Part shown: piece by piece, positions 1 through 7,984 of the stretch
Position numbering within the stretch: the stretch's first letter is position 1
Layout of the letters: every line of letters begins with the position of its first letter
Assembly (NCBI RefSeq): GCF_024124375.1
Contig: NZ_JAMXRZ010000037.1
Coordinates: 1-35,055, forward strand
Direction of reading: 5' to 3'
DNA from: Klenkia sp. PcliD-1-E
Lineage (GTDB): Bacteria > Actinomycetota > Actinomycetes > Mycobacteriales > Geodermatophilaceae
DNA length: 35,055 bases
Notes under the pieces: generated by a model
Told to the model about the DNA's origin: nothing
Database searches by the model: none
What the model saw: the letters and a program-made list of their open reading frames with translations, nothing else
Made by a program: the position numbers and the translations under genes

Positions 1-62
1 CCGCCACCGTCACCGCCCAGGGCCTCAGCTCACGATCGACACGACGAGCGAGGGACGGGGAC

Positions 63-1616
63 CTACCTGGCCATCAGCGGGGACTTCTCGATGGCCACCC
101 GTGGGGACTTTGGCACGGCCACGGACAACAAAGCGCAGGTGACGACGTCCTCGACCACCGCGTCGAGCTCGGCGGCACGAATGCCGGACAGGCGGACCCG
201 TCGCTCGGCCTCGGCACGCACATGCACCTCTGCCCAGGTGGCGTTCATCAGCGACACGCGCTCGACCGCCGACGCTGCAACCTTCGACACCCACCCCGGG
301 GTCACAACCGGTCCGGTCGGAGCGCCGGACGGGTGCAGCGCCCGGTGAAGGTAGGCGTCGAGCTCGTGCTCACCGCCGAGGACTGACAGGGCTGACGTCC
401 GCCAGGCGGCGCGCTGTTCGGCGTAGGTCAGCGGTTCGTGCTTGGCCTGCCGGGTCTCCAGGTTCGCCTGCTGCGCGAGGCGGGTCGCCTCGAGTGCCGT
501 CGGGGGGCGGCCGTGGTCGGTCTGGAAGGCAGCACTGAGCTCTGCCCGGCGGGTGTCGATGGCTGCGCGACGGGATGACCACACGCGGGGGAGTGGGCCA
601 TCGACCCCGACGATCTCCCGCACCGGCCGCTTCCCAGGCTCCCCGCCAGGTCGCTCGGCGAACCGGACGCCCAGCCGTTCGGACAAGAAGGACTCGATGC
701 GGGTGTTGTACCGCTCGGATGCGGCGACGGTGTTGGCGTACAGGGGTCGGCCATCGAGGGCTTGCCAGCGCCCGTCCAGGGTCTGGACCTTGTTGCTGAT
801 CGCGACATGGGTGTGCAGGTCAGGATCGCCGGCCCGGGAGTCCCGGTGGGTGAAGGCTGCCGCGAGCAGTCCGCGTGCGTCGACCTGGGCGACGCTGTGC
901 CGGCCGGCTCGGGTGTAGGTGGCGTGGTCCTCCAGCCAGGCCAGCACGTCGGCAACGGCGTCGGCGTGGGCCTGCTCGATCACGTCGGCGATGTCGCGGG
1001 ATGCGATGGCCCACAGCGTCGACACGGACTTGACCGGGCTGAAGGTGAGGTCGTAGCCGGCCACGGCCGTGGTCCTCTGGCGGGAAATCCGTGCCAGGTG
1101 GCCAGACAACTCGCGGGGGTCCAGCGGATCGCGACCGAACTGTTCTCTGAACATGTCCGACGCGATGGCGGTGCCGATGCGGGCCCGATCCTCCGCTGGG
1201 ACCGGGGCTCCAACGGCCTCACCTCTGTCGGCGTTGAGCTCCTGGTAAGCCCTCGCGCAACGCCGCCGGAATTCACCGTCGTCGGTGAACAGCGGGTAGG
1301 GCGCGCCGAGCCGGGATGCCCTGTCGGCCGCAGCTGGGCTGGACCCAGCGGCGACGGCGTCGCTCTCGACCTGGGCGCGGTTGGGGTGACGTCCCTCCCC
1401 GAACAGGGCGCGCATCTGCGCTTCGAGAACGGTGCAATCCGGAGAGAGTCCAGCCAGACCGTGCACACCACGGCCCATCCAGCGGCCCGGTTCTTCACCC
1501 CGAGCCGTGTAGTAACCGGACAGACTGCCGGTGGGGGGTGCCGTCGTGTCCTGCGCTGCTACCTGACGGCTCAGGTATGCATAACCGTCTCCGGCGGTCA
1601 GCTTGTGCACCGTCAT
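63..1616 (-). CDS. MobF/TrwC-family relaxase, N-terminal domain only
   Basis: This is the DNA-nicking relaxase domain of a conjugative or mobilizable element. Two adjacent tyrosines (residues 35-36, in SGYYTARGEE) are candidate catalytic residues. The TrwC signature GYDLTFSPVKSVS lies at 188-199, and the metal-binding histidine triad is seen as FTHRDSR (H257) and HTHVAISNK (H268, H270). I start at ATG 1616 (MTVHKLTAGDGYAYL), which matches the usual start of the family; an in-frame TTG at 1634 would add six residues. Actinobacterial MobF proteins normally continue into a RecD-like helicase and exceed 1000 residues. Here a TAG at 63-65 ends the protein at 517 residues, just past the relaxase domain, so it is truncated or the helicase is separate and outside the window. 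No oriT or coupling protein is visible. Relaxase identity is sure; activity is doubtful. Confidence 0.85.
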   Translation of the reverse strand: MTVHKLTAGDGYAYLSRQVAAQDTTAPPTGSLSGYYTARGEEPGRWMGRGVHGLAGLSPDCTVLEAQMRALFGEGRHPNRAQVESDAVAAGSSPAAADRASRLGAPYPLFTDDGEFRRRCARAYQELNADRGEAVGAPVPAEDRARIGTAIASDMFREQFGRDPLDPRELSGHLARISRQRTTAVAGYDLTFSPVKSVSTLWAIASRDIADVIEQAHADAVADVLAWLEDHATYTRAGRHSVAQVDARGLLAAAFTHRDSRAGDPDLHTHVAISNKVQTLDGRWQALDGRPLYANTVAASERYNTRIESFLSERLGVRFAERPGGEPGKRPVREIVGVDGPLPRVWSSRRAAIDTRRAELSAAFQTDHGRPPTALEATRLAQQANLETRQAKHEPLTYAEQRAAWRTSALSVLGGEHELDAYLHRALHPSGAPTGPVVTPGWVSKVAASAVERVSLMNATWAEVHVRAEAERRVRLSGIRAAELDAVVEDVVTCALLSVAVPKSPRVAIEKSPLMAR

Positions 1617-1634
1617 CACGTGTAGGTCAGGCAA

Positions 1635-1648
1635 CCTCGGTTCCGAGG
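1635..1648. promoter_or_regulatory. Perfect inverted repeat upstream of relaxase
   Basis: CCTCGG-TT-CCGAGG is a perfect 6-bp inverted repeat 18 bp upstream of the relaxase ATG, inside the 169-bp gap before the UPF0014 gene. It could be an operator for relaxase autoregulation. Nothing else was recognised in this gap. Inference only. Confidence 0.3.
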
Positions 1649-1785
1649 AGCTGTCACCCGGGGAGCAAGAGGTGTGTGGGCGTGGATCTTCCCCGGTCCT
1701 GTGCTGATCGGAGTCGTCGTCCTCTCCGGACGGAAGGAGGACGCGAGGACAGTGGTCGAGATCAAGGCTTCGGTCTGCCGTTCGA

Positions 1786-2598
1786 TCACAGCATCCGGGG
1801 GTGCGTCCTGGATGCGGCCGGGCCGCTGCGCGTCACAGCACCTCGGGTGATCTGCTCGGTGACCACCCAGACCGCGATCACCTCGGCGGCCAGCAGCCCG
1901 ACCAGGACCAGCAGCTGGGCGGCGCCGGCCTGCAGGGCGCTGCCGCCGCCGAGCAGGACGCCGACGTAGGCGCCCGGCAGGGTGACCAGCCCGACGGTCC
2001 GGGTCTGATCCAGGGCGGGGACCAGCGCGGTGGCGGCGACGGGCTGGGCGACGAGCATCGCGGCGTCCCGCGGCAGGAAGCCGAGGGCGAGGGCGGCCTC
2101 GACCTCGCCGTGCCGCTGCTCGAGCTCGTCGAGCATGCGGCGGCCGGCCAGCGAGGTGGCCGACATCGCGCCGCCGATGACGATGCCGGCGATCGGGACG
2201 ACGGCCTCCCCGCGCAGGGGGACCGAGCCGCTGGCCAGTACGAGGCCGAGCACCGGGAGCACGCCGGCGGCGATGGGTGCGGCCAGCAGCATGGCCCGGC
2301 GGGGCGTCCCCTGTCCCCAGGTGGTGCCGCCGGTGACCCGGCCGGCCGAGGTGGCCGCGGCCACCGCCAGCATCAGCACCGCGAACGCCGCCGACGCCCA
2401 CAGCGACCCGACGACGGCCACGATCACCGACGAGACGGCGGCCAGCTGGGCGGTGGCCCGCAGGCACGCCCACAGCACGGGCCGCTGCTGCCCGAGCCCG
2501 GACACCCGGCCCGCCACCACACCGAGCGCCAACAGCGCGGCAAGGGCGATGCCCAGGCCGGGGCCCAGCGCGACGATGGAAGACCCCATGCCGGTCAT
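1786..2598 (-). CDS. UPF0014 (FetB/YbbM-like) inner-membrane permease
   Basis: A 270-residue integral membrane protein with about six to seven hydrophobic segments. It has the UPF0014 features: a basic loop after the second helix (GQQRPVLWACLRATAQL), the GGAMSATSLAGRR segment, and a GFLPRDAA / LPGAYVGVLLGG core. The family includes E. coli FetB, a permease thought to act with an ABC ATPase in iron or metal efflux. No FetA-like ATPase is adjacent, so the partner and substrate are unknown. ATG 2598 was chosen, 16 bp after the uppP stop; ATG 2589 is a close alternative. It is the last gene of the COG4705-uppP-UPF0014 operon. Confidence 0.8.
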   Translation of the reverse strand: MTGMGSSIVALGPGLGIALAALLALGVVAGRVSGLGQQRPVLWACLRATAQLAAVSSVIVAVVGSLWASAAFAVLMLAVAAATSAGRVTGGTTWGQGTPRRAMLLAAPIAAGVLPVLGLVLASGSVPLRGEAVVPIAGIVIGGAMSATSLAGRRMLDELEQRHGEVEAALALGFLPRDAAMLVAQPVAATALVPALDQTRTVGLVTLPGAYVGVLLGGGSALQAGAAQLLVLVGLLAAEVIAVWVVTEQITRGAVTRSGPAASRTHPRML

Positions 2599-2614
2599 CC
2601 TCGCCGGGTGACGC

Positions 2615-3448
2615 TCACCGAGCGGCGAGCGCACCGCCCGCCACGAGTCCGAGCACCACGGCGCCCAGGACGACGCGGTAGACGACGAAGGGCACGAAGC
2701 TGCCGCGCTGCAGGTAGCGGAGCAGCCATGCGATGACCGCCAGGCCGATCGCGAAGGAGACCACCGTGGCCAGCACGGTCGGGCCCCAGGCGACCGGGGC
2801 GCCGGCGGTCGCGCCGTGCAGGGCGTCGTAGGCCTGGTAGGCGCCGGACCCGAGCACGGCCGGGACGGCGAGCAGGAAGGAGTACCGCGCCGCCGCCTCG
2901 CGCGTGTAGCCCAGCAGGAGGCCGGCGGTGATCGTGCCGCCGGACCGGGACACCCCGGGGACCAGCGCGAGGGCCTGGGCCAGCCCGAAGACGACGCCGT
3001 GCCCGACCGTGAGCTCCTCCAGTGTGCGCCGCTTGCGGCCGACCCGGTCGGCGACCAGCAGGAATAGCGAGAACACGATGAGCGCGGTGGCCACGATGCG
3101 CAGGTCGCGGAAGGTGGTCTCGATGGTGTTCTGCAGCAGCAGGCCCAGCACCACGATCGGGATGCTGCCGACGATGATCAGCCAGCCCATCCGGGCGTCG
3201 GGGTCACCGCGGCGTTCCCGGTGCACGAGGGAAGCCACCCACGCGGTGACGATGCGGGCGATGTCTCGGGCGAAGTACACGAGGACGGCGAGCTCGGTGC
3301 CGATCTGGATGATGGCGGTGAACGCCGCACCCGGGTCGGGCCAGCCGGCGAGGGCGCCGACGATGCGCAGGTGCGCGCTGGAGGAGACCGGCAGGAACTC
3401 GGTCAGCCCCTGCACGACCCCCAGGACCAGGGCCTCGAACCAGCTCAC
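2615..3448 (-). CDS. uppP: Undecaprenyl-diphosphatase UppP (BacA)
   Basis: A 277-residue multi-pass membrane enzyme that dephosphorylates undecaprenyl diphosphate to regenerate the monophosphate carrier for peptidoglycan and other wall polymers; overexpression gives bacitracin resistance in known cases. Both family signatures are present: [14 protein letters not shown] (14-27, with catalytic-site Glu17 and Ser residues) and PGVSRSGGT (164-172, Arg168). The start is GTG 3448, whose GTGA overlaps the stop of the upstream COG4705 gene, implying translational coupling. The reading frame is open upstream to 3661, but that part has no homology-like character and overlaps the COG4705 gene. Its promoter is therefore probably the regulated one at 4296-4330. 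Confidence 0.95.
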   Translation of the reverse strand: MSWFEALVLGVVQGLTEFLPVSSSAHLRIVGALAGWPDPGAAFTAIIQIGTELAVLVYFARDIARIVTAWVASLVHRERRGDPDARMGWLIIVGSIPIVVLGLLLQNTIETTFRDLRIVATALIVFSLFLLVADRVGRKRRTLEELTVGHGVVFGLAQALALVPGVSRSGGTITAGLLLGYTREAAARYSFLLAVPAVLGSGAYQAYDALHGATAGAPVAWGPTVLATVVSFAIGLAVIAWLLRYLQRGSFVPFVVYRVVLGAVVLGLVAGGALAAR

Positions 3449-4209
3449 CGGGTCGCCCGCCGGGCCGTGCCGGACACGAGGACCGCGATGAGCACGAGCC
3501 CGGTCACCGCGACGGGGACGTCGCCCAGGCCGAGGCCGCCGGCCAGGTGCGCGGGCTTGCCGAGCCAGTCGGCGACCGAGGCCCCCAGCGGGCGGGTTAG
3601 CACGTAGGCGGCCCAGAAGGCGACCACCGGCGACAGCCCGAACCGGGCCCAGCCGACCCACGGCACCACGATCGCCGCGGCGAACAGCACGATCGACCCG
3701 GCGAAGCCCAGGTGCCAGACGACGGCGGCCAGGTCACCGAGCGCGGTGCCCAGGGCGAAGGTGGTCAGCACCGCCGCCCAGTACAGGAGCTCGCGCCGTC
3801 GGGTGGTGATGCTGTGCACGTCGAGGGTGCCCTCGAGGCGGTGCCACACCGCGAAGACCGCGGCCAGGGCCAGGGCGGCCAGCCCCGCGGTGACCGGGTA
3901 GGGCAGGCCGAGCACGACGTGCGGGCCGTCGGCCACCATCGTGCCGAACACCGCGACCATCGTGACCGCCGTCCAGTAGCGGCCCGGCTGGAACCGGTCG
4001 GCGCGCAGCTGCCACCACAGGGCGGCGACCAGGCCGAGGCCGGACACCGCGACGGCCACCGGCAGGTTCCAGGCCGCGGCCCCGTCGGCGGCGGCCTCGC
4101 CGGTGCCGGTGGTGAGCACCTTGACCAGCCAGAACACCGCGGTGACGGCGGGGACCTTGACGGTGGTGACCGGAACCCGGGGGCGGGTGGACGGGGCGTG
4201 CTGCGGCAC
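3445..4209 (-). CDS. COG4705 four-repeat membrane protein (copy A)
   Basis: A 254-residue polytopic membrane protein of the uncharacterised COG4705 family and a paralogue of the gene at 15320. Its sequence contains four repeats of an aromatic-Trp pair, Gly ten residues after the Trp, and Asp fifteen after: Trp27/Asp42, Trp79/Asp94, Trp144/Asp159, Trp199/Asp214. A conserved HSITTRRRE loop (132-140) lies between repeats 2 and 3. Regularly placed intramembrane acids suggest ion or proton handling, but no function is established. The start is GTG 4209 with GGAG about 7 bp upstream. It leads the uppP operon and has a leader of roughly 80 nt from the predicted -10. Confidence 0.85.
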   Translation of the reverse strand: MPQHAPSTRPRVPVTTVKVPAVTAVFWLVKVLTTGTGEAAADGAAAWNLPVAVAVSGLGLVAALWWQLRADRFQPGRYWTAVTMVAVFGTMVADGPHVVLGLPYPVTAGLAALALAAVFAVWHRLEGTLDVHSITTRRRELLYWAAVLTTFALGTALGDLAAVVWHLGFAGSIVLFAAAIVVPWVGWARFGLSPVVAFWAAYVLTRPLGASVADWLGKPAHLAGGLGLGDVPVAVTGLVLIAVLVSGTARRATR

Positions 4210-4295
4210 GGGCTGCTCCAGAGGGGGGACGACGAGGCGGGGGGAGCTCGGCGTCGAGCCCGTGAGGTGGTGCCTGGGCCGGGAGGGCCGCGGTG

Positions 4296-4330
4296 ATGGT
4301 GGAGGGGGGATCCTGACGAAGACCTGAACG
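4296..4330 (-). promoter_or_regulatory. Regulated promoter A (direct repeat + -10) of COG4705-uppP operon
   Basis: Read on the minus strand: CGTTCAGGTCTTCGTCAGG (4330-4312), then 10 bp, then CACCAT (4301-4296) as the -10. The hexamers TTCAGG and GTCAGG are 11 bp apart, one helical turn. The spacing to the -10 equals that in sites B, C and D. It lies just beyond the 3' end of the DMT transporter gene. Confidence 0.7.
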
Positions 4331-4332
4331 CT

Positions 4333-5247
4333 TCATCCGTACGAGGCGAGCACCGGCACGCGGTCCTCGTCCCCGGCCGGGTCGCTGCTGCCCCGGCGGG
4401 CATCACGAGCGGTGGCGCACCGTCCCACCCCGACGACCCCGGCGACGAGCAGCACCAGGCCGGCCAGCTGCACCAGGTGCGCGACCGGCCCCCCGGCCAG
4501 GCCTTCGGCGAACACCGGTCCGGCCAGGGCGACCGCGACCACCGGCTCCAGCGCCGAGGCCACCGGCTGCGACTGCACCAGTGGACCGGCGGCGTAGGAC
4601 CACTGCGCGAGCGCCGTGCCCGCAAGCCCGACACCGACCAGGGCGTAGACCGCCCACGCGAGCGGCCACGCGGTCACCGGCAGCGCCAGCACGGCCTTGA
4701 GCAGCACCCCGGTCAGCCCGAACGCCAGCCCGGAGCAGGCCGCCAGCGCCGCCGCGGGGCGACGTAGACGGCCGCGGTGCACAGCGAAGCCGACGGCGGC
4801 CGATGCGGCAGCGAGGGCCCCGACCGCGGCGGGCAGCGCCCAGCTGACGGCAGCCCCGCTGCCGGCCGTGGGGGCTGCACTGGTCAGGAAGACGACCAGA
4901 CCGGCGACGACCATTCCCGCGGACCACCACTGCCCGCGTCCCGGCAGTGGACGGTCAGGGTGGCGACGGTCGACGAGCGCGCCGAGTGCCAGGGCCAGCA
5001 CGAGCCCGACGCACAGGATCGGCTGCACCACCACGACCAGACCCACCGCCAACGCGGCGGCGTGCAGGACGAGCCCGAGAGCACCCAGGGCCTGGCCCAG
5101 TACGAACCCGGGACGGCGCAGCAGCCGGCCGGCCCGGGACCACCACGAACCGTCACCCGAGAGTGCATACGCGGCGGCCCGGTGGCCGATGACCGTGGAC
5201 ACCGCGTAGGCCGACGCCGAGGCCAGTGCCAGCAGGGCCGCGGTCAT
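4333..5247 (-). CDS. DMT-superfamily (EamA/NIPA-like) transporter
   Basis: A 304-residue protein with about nine to ten hydrophobic helices and the two-half layout of drug/metabolite transporters. A polar linker (VDRRHPDRPLPGRGQ) sits between helices in the first half. The second half carries the typical ALEPVVAVALAGPVFAEG segment near the C-terminus. It belongs with actinobacterial DMT proteins of unknown substrate. ATG 5247 overlaps the stop of the NodB gene (ATGA), so it is the third gene of the GT28-NodB-DMT operon. It may export or flip an intermediate of the same pathway; that is inference. Confidence 0.8.
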   Translation of the reverse strand: MTAALLALASASAYAVSTVIGHRAAAYALSGDGSWWSRAGRLLRRPGFVLGQALGALGLVLHAAALAVGLVVVVQPILCVGLVLALALGALVDRRHPDRPLPGRGQWWSAGMVVAGLVVFLTSAAPTAGSGAAVSWALPAAVGALAAASAAVGFAVHRGRLRRPAAALAACSGLAFGLTGVLLKAVLALPVTAWPLAWAVYALVGVGLAGTALAQWSYAAGPLVQSQPVASALEPVVAVALAGPVFAEGLAGGPVAHLVQLAGLVLLVAGVVGVGRCATARDARRGSSDPAGDEDRVPVLASYG

Positions 5248-5960
5248 GCCGCGGTCAGGTGGTCGCGCAGCGGCCGGACCTGCAGTCCCTGCTCGTCGAG
5301 GCGCTCGGCCAGCAGCGGCAGCGTCCGGGCGGTCGTCCGCCACGAACGGGGGGTGCTGGTGCAGTCAGAGTCGTGCAGCAGCAGGGTGCCGCCGTCGGCC
5401 AGGCCGGACATCACGTTGTCGAGCACCCAGCCGGGGTTGGCCTTCTGCCAGTCCCGGCCCCACGCGGTCCACAGCACGGGGGTCAGCCCGAGGGTGCGGG
5501 CCGCGGTGAGTGACCCGGAGGTGAACACGCCGTAGGGAGGGCGGAACCAGCGCGGGTCGGTGCCGGTGAGCGCGCGGATGTCGCCCAGGGCTCGGGCGAG
5601 GTCGGCGCGGACCTGGGCTGCGGTGCGGAGGAGGTGGACGCGGTGCAGGTCACCGTGCACCGCGATCTCGTGGCCGGCGGCGACGACCGAGCGGGCCACG
5701 TCGGGGTGGGCGCGGACCTGGCTGCCCAGCATGAAGAACGTCGCCGTCCACCCCAACCGGTCCAGCTCGGCGAGCACGGCCGGGGTGCCCAGCGGGTCGG
5801 GACCGTCGTCGAAGGTCAGCCCGATACCGCTGGGCCGCCCCTGCCCGGACAGCCGTGGGAACGGGCGGCGCAGCGGACCGATCGAGGTCAGCGCCGGCGC
5901 GGCGTGCCACAACCCGGCTGCGGCCCCGGCCACTGCGGTGGTCATGGTCGGGGCGCTCAC
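5244..5960 (-). CDS. NodB-type polysaccharide deacetylase
   Basis: A 238-residue carbohydrate esterase 4 enzyme removing N- or O-acetyl groups from envelope sugars. All five NodB motifs are visible: TFDDGPD (49-55, base Asp51 and metal Asp52), the metal histidines in VHGDLH (His102, His106), RPPYG (140-144), WGRDW (167-171) and LLLHDSD (193-199). The N-terminus has one hydrophobic stretch that may anchor it. The start is GTG 5960, overlapping the GT28 stop as GTGA; longer frames upstream lie inside that gene. Neighbours suggest it acts on a lipid-linked or cell-surface glycan made by the GT28 enzyme. Confidence 0.9.
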   Translation of the reverse strand: MSAPTMTTAVAGAAAGLWHAAPALTSIGPLRRPFPRLSGQGRPSGIGLTFDDGPDPLGTPAVLAELDRLGWTATFFMLGSQVRAHPDVARSVVAAGHEIAVHGDLHRVHLLRTAAQVRADLARALGDIRALTGTDPRWFRPPYGVFTSGSLTAARTLGLTPVLWTAWGRDWQKANPGWVLDNVMSGLADGGTLLLHDSDCTSTPRSWRTTARTLPLLAERLDEQGLQVRPLRDHLTAA

Positions 5961-7138
5961 GCCGCCACCGCCAGTGCCGCAGCCCGGGCGGCCGGACGAG
6001 CCAGCTTGCGGGCGGCGGGCACCCAGGACAGGACGGTGTCGGTGGGGTCCGGCATGGCCGGCGGGGTCCGGTCGCGGCCCAGCTGCTCGAGCAGGGCGGC
6101 GCGCAGGTCGACCGGGTCGGTGGCCCACGGCCCCAGCCCTGAGTCGTGCAGCACCGCGGCGTTGGCCCGACCGTGCCCGGGGATGGGCTTGTAGGTCACG
6201 GTGGGCAGCCCTGCGACCAGGGCCTCGGTGCAGGTCAGGCCTCCGGCGTTGTGCACCAGGACGTCGGCGACCTGCATGAGCCGGTGCACATCGGTGCGCC
6301 AGCCGAGCGCGACGACGCCGGGCAGCCGGTCCAGCCGGTCGCGCAGTGCCGCGTTGCGTCCGCACAGCACGACCGGTGTGAACCCGGTGGCGGCCACGTC
6401 GAGCGCGGCACCGGCGACGTCGCCCAGACCGAGGGACCCGGCGACCAGCAGGGCGACGGGCCGGTCGGTGCGCACGCCGACCTCCGCGCGCAGGGCGACC
6501 AATTCGGCGAGGTCCATCGGCTGCCCGAAGCGAGTGGGCACCAGCGGTCCGGCGACGGTGAAGCCCAGGTCGTAGTCGCGGCGGCCCTGGGCGGCGGTGG
6601 CCGCGGTGACCGTGAGGTGGGCGTCGACGGCCGGGTGCAGCCAGCTGACGTGCACGGCCGGGTCGGTCAGGTAGGTCAGCACCGGGACCGTGATGTCCCC
6701 GGCGGCGCGCAGCTCACCCAGGGTCTGGGCGGCCAACGGGTAGGTGGTGACGACGACGTCGGGGTCGATTGCACCCACCCAGTCGCGCACGGTGGTCTCG
6801 GCTGCGTGGCAGATGCGCCGCTCGATCGCCCACAGCAGACCCCGGTGTTCGAGCCGCCGGTAGAGCAGCTCCACCAGCACGGGTGCCCGCCCGACCCCGC
6901 CGGCGTACCCGCTGCGCAACGCGCGGGCCAGCGGCGGCCGCAACGCGTCCAGGAGGTCCCGGACCTCGACCTGCGCACCAGCCGCGGTCAACCGGGCGGC
7001 CAGTTCGTGGGCGGCGCCGTCGTGACCGGCGCCCACGCTGCCGGTCACCACGAGCACCCGGGCACCCGAGCCGGGCAGGACGCCGTCGGTCGGGGTCGCG
7101 GGACGGTCCAGGACGGTGCGGGCTGCTGGGCTGGCCAC
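5957..7138 (-). CDS. GT28 / MGDG-synthase-like glycosyltransferase
   Basis: A 393-residue GT-B fold enzyme. The N-terminal half has the MGDG-synthase/MurG-type glycine-rich acceptor loop VTGSVGAGHDGAAHEL (31-46), and the C-terminal half has the sugar-nucleotide motif HNAGGLTCTEALVAGLPTV followed by a GHGRANA segment. Relatives make mono- or diglycosyl-diacylglycerols from UDP-sugars at the inner leaflet. I prefer GTG 7138 because GGAGGAG sits 6 bp upstream; an ATG at 7153 overlaps that ribosome site. It is first in the operon with NodB and DMT genes and is divergent from two-component system 1. The exact lipid product cannot be read from sequence. Confidence 0.85.
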   Translation of the reverse strand: MASPAARTVLDRPATPTDGVLPGSGARVLVVTGSVGAGHDGAAHELAARLTAAGAQVEVRDLLDALRPPLARALRSGYAGGVGRAPVLVELLYRRLEHRGLLWAIERRICHAAETTVRDWVGAIDPDVVVTTYPLAAQTLGELRAAGDITVPVLTYLTDPAVHVSWLHPAVDAHLTVTAATAAQGRRDYDLGFTVAGPLVPTRFGQPMDLAELVALRAEVGVRTDRPVALLVAGSLGLGDVAGAALDVAATGFTPVVLCGRNAALRDRLDRLPGVVALGWRTDVHRLMQVADVLVHNAGGLTCTEALVAGLPTVTYKPIPGHGRANAAVLHDSGLGPWATDPVDLRAALLEQLGRDRTPPAMPDPTDTVLSWVPAARKLARPAARAAALAVAA

Positions 7139-7251
7139 GGGGCTCTCCTCCATCGGTCGGGAACACCGCCGATGCTGCTGCGGTCTCGGCCAGCGGTCGG
7201 TGGGTGCACGGTGAGCGCCAGGCAAATCCCTGTCCCAGGACCACCGGAGGC

Positions 7252-7272
7252 CCCGTCCGACCCGCGGACGGG
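7252..7272. promoter_or_regulatory. Inverted repeat between GT28 operon and two-component system 1
   Basis: CCCGTCCG-ACCCG-CGGACGGG is a perfect 8-bp inverted repeat in the 150-bp divergent intergenic region. It ends 3 bp before the presumed -10 (TACCGT) of the response regulator gene. The position suits an operator controlling one or both directions. Confidence 0.4.
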
Positions 7273-7275
7273 CCC

Positions 7276-7281
7276 TACCGT
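7276..7281 (+). promoter_or_regulatory. -10 element, leaderless start of response regulator 1
   Basis: TACCGT, 7 nt, then the ATG at 7289, with no ribosome site. This is the TAnnnT-N6/7-start pattern of actinobacterial leaderless genes. Confidence 0.55.
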
Positions 7282-7288
7282 CACCGGC

Positions 7289-7984
7289 ATGGCGGACCTG
7301 CTGGTGGTGGAGGACGACGAGACGATCGGGGGCGCCCTCGGTTCCGGGCTGCGGGCCCACGGGCACTCGGTGTCCTGGCAGCGCACCGCCCGCAGTGCCC
7401 TGGACGCCGTCGCCGGCCGGTCCTTCGACCTCGTGCTGCTGGACCTGGGCCTGCCCGACCTGGACGGCATCGAGGTCTGCCGCCGCATCCGAGCGGTGCA
7501 ACCGGGCTGCGTCATCGTGGTGCTGACCGCACGTGCCGAGGAGATGGACGTCGTCGTCGGCCTGGAGGCCGGCGCCGATGATTACCTGATCAAGCCCTTC
7601 CGGTTCGGCGAACTGCTGGCCCGGGTGCGCGCACACCTGCGCCGCAGCTCAGCTGTCCCGGCCGCTCAGGCACCGGTCGTCGTCGGCGACCTGGTCGTCG
7701 ACCTCGCTGCCCGCCGGGTCACGATCGGGGGAGCCGAGGTGGTGCTGCGGACGAAGGAGTTCGACCTGCTCGCTCGGCTGGCAGCCCAGCCGGGTGCCGC
7801 GGTCAGCCGCGAGACGCTGATGGAGGACGTCTGGGACGCGCACTGGTTCGGGTCCACCAAGACCCTGGATGTGCACGTGGCCGCGCTCCGGCGCAAGCTC
7901 GCGGTCGTCGCCGATGGACGCGGGGTGCCCCAGCCGCAGATCAGCACGCTGCGGGGGCACGGGTACCGGCTGGACCAGCCGTGA
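7289..7984 (+). CDS. OmpR/PhoB-family response regulator 1
   Basis: A 231-residue two-domain regulator. The receiver domain (1-115) has the acidic pocket Glu8-Asp9-Asp10, the phosphoacceptor Asp52 in LLDLGLPD, Thr80 and Lys102 in DDYLIKPF. The C-terminal winged helix (about 130-229) ends with the family's TLRGHGYRL motif. Its stop overlaps the GTG of kinase 1 (GTGA), so they form a bicistronic system. It is divergent from the GT28-NodB-DMT operon, which is its most likely target. The direct-repeat box found at promoters A-D is absent here, so it presumably reads another site, perhaps the inverted repeat at 7252-7272. Confidence 0.92.
   Translation: MADLLVVEDDETIGGALGSGLRAHGHSVSWQRTARSALDAVAGRSFDLVLLDLGLPDLDGIEVCRRIRAVQPGCVIVVLTARAEEMDVVVGLEAGADDYLIKPFRFGELLARVRAHLRRSSAVPAAQAPVVVGDLVVDLAARRVTIGGAEVVLRTKEFDLLARLAAQPGAAVSRETLMEDVWDAHWFGSTKTLDVHVAALRRKLAVVADGRGVPQPQISTLRGHGYRLDQP

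Noticed and set aside
1141-1160. CTGAAC within the relaxase gene as a further regulator 2 box
   Set aside because: No second hexamer at 11 bp, no -10, and it lies inside coding sequence.
6146-7288. Plus-strand extension of response regulator 1 to a 612-residue protein
   Set aside because: Antisense to the GT28 gene; the receiver domain begins at ATG 7289 behind a -10.
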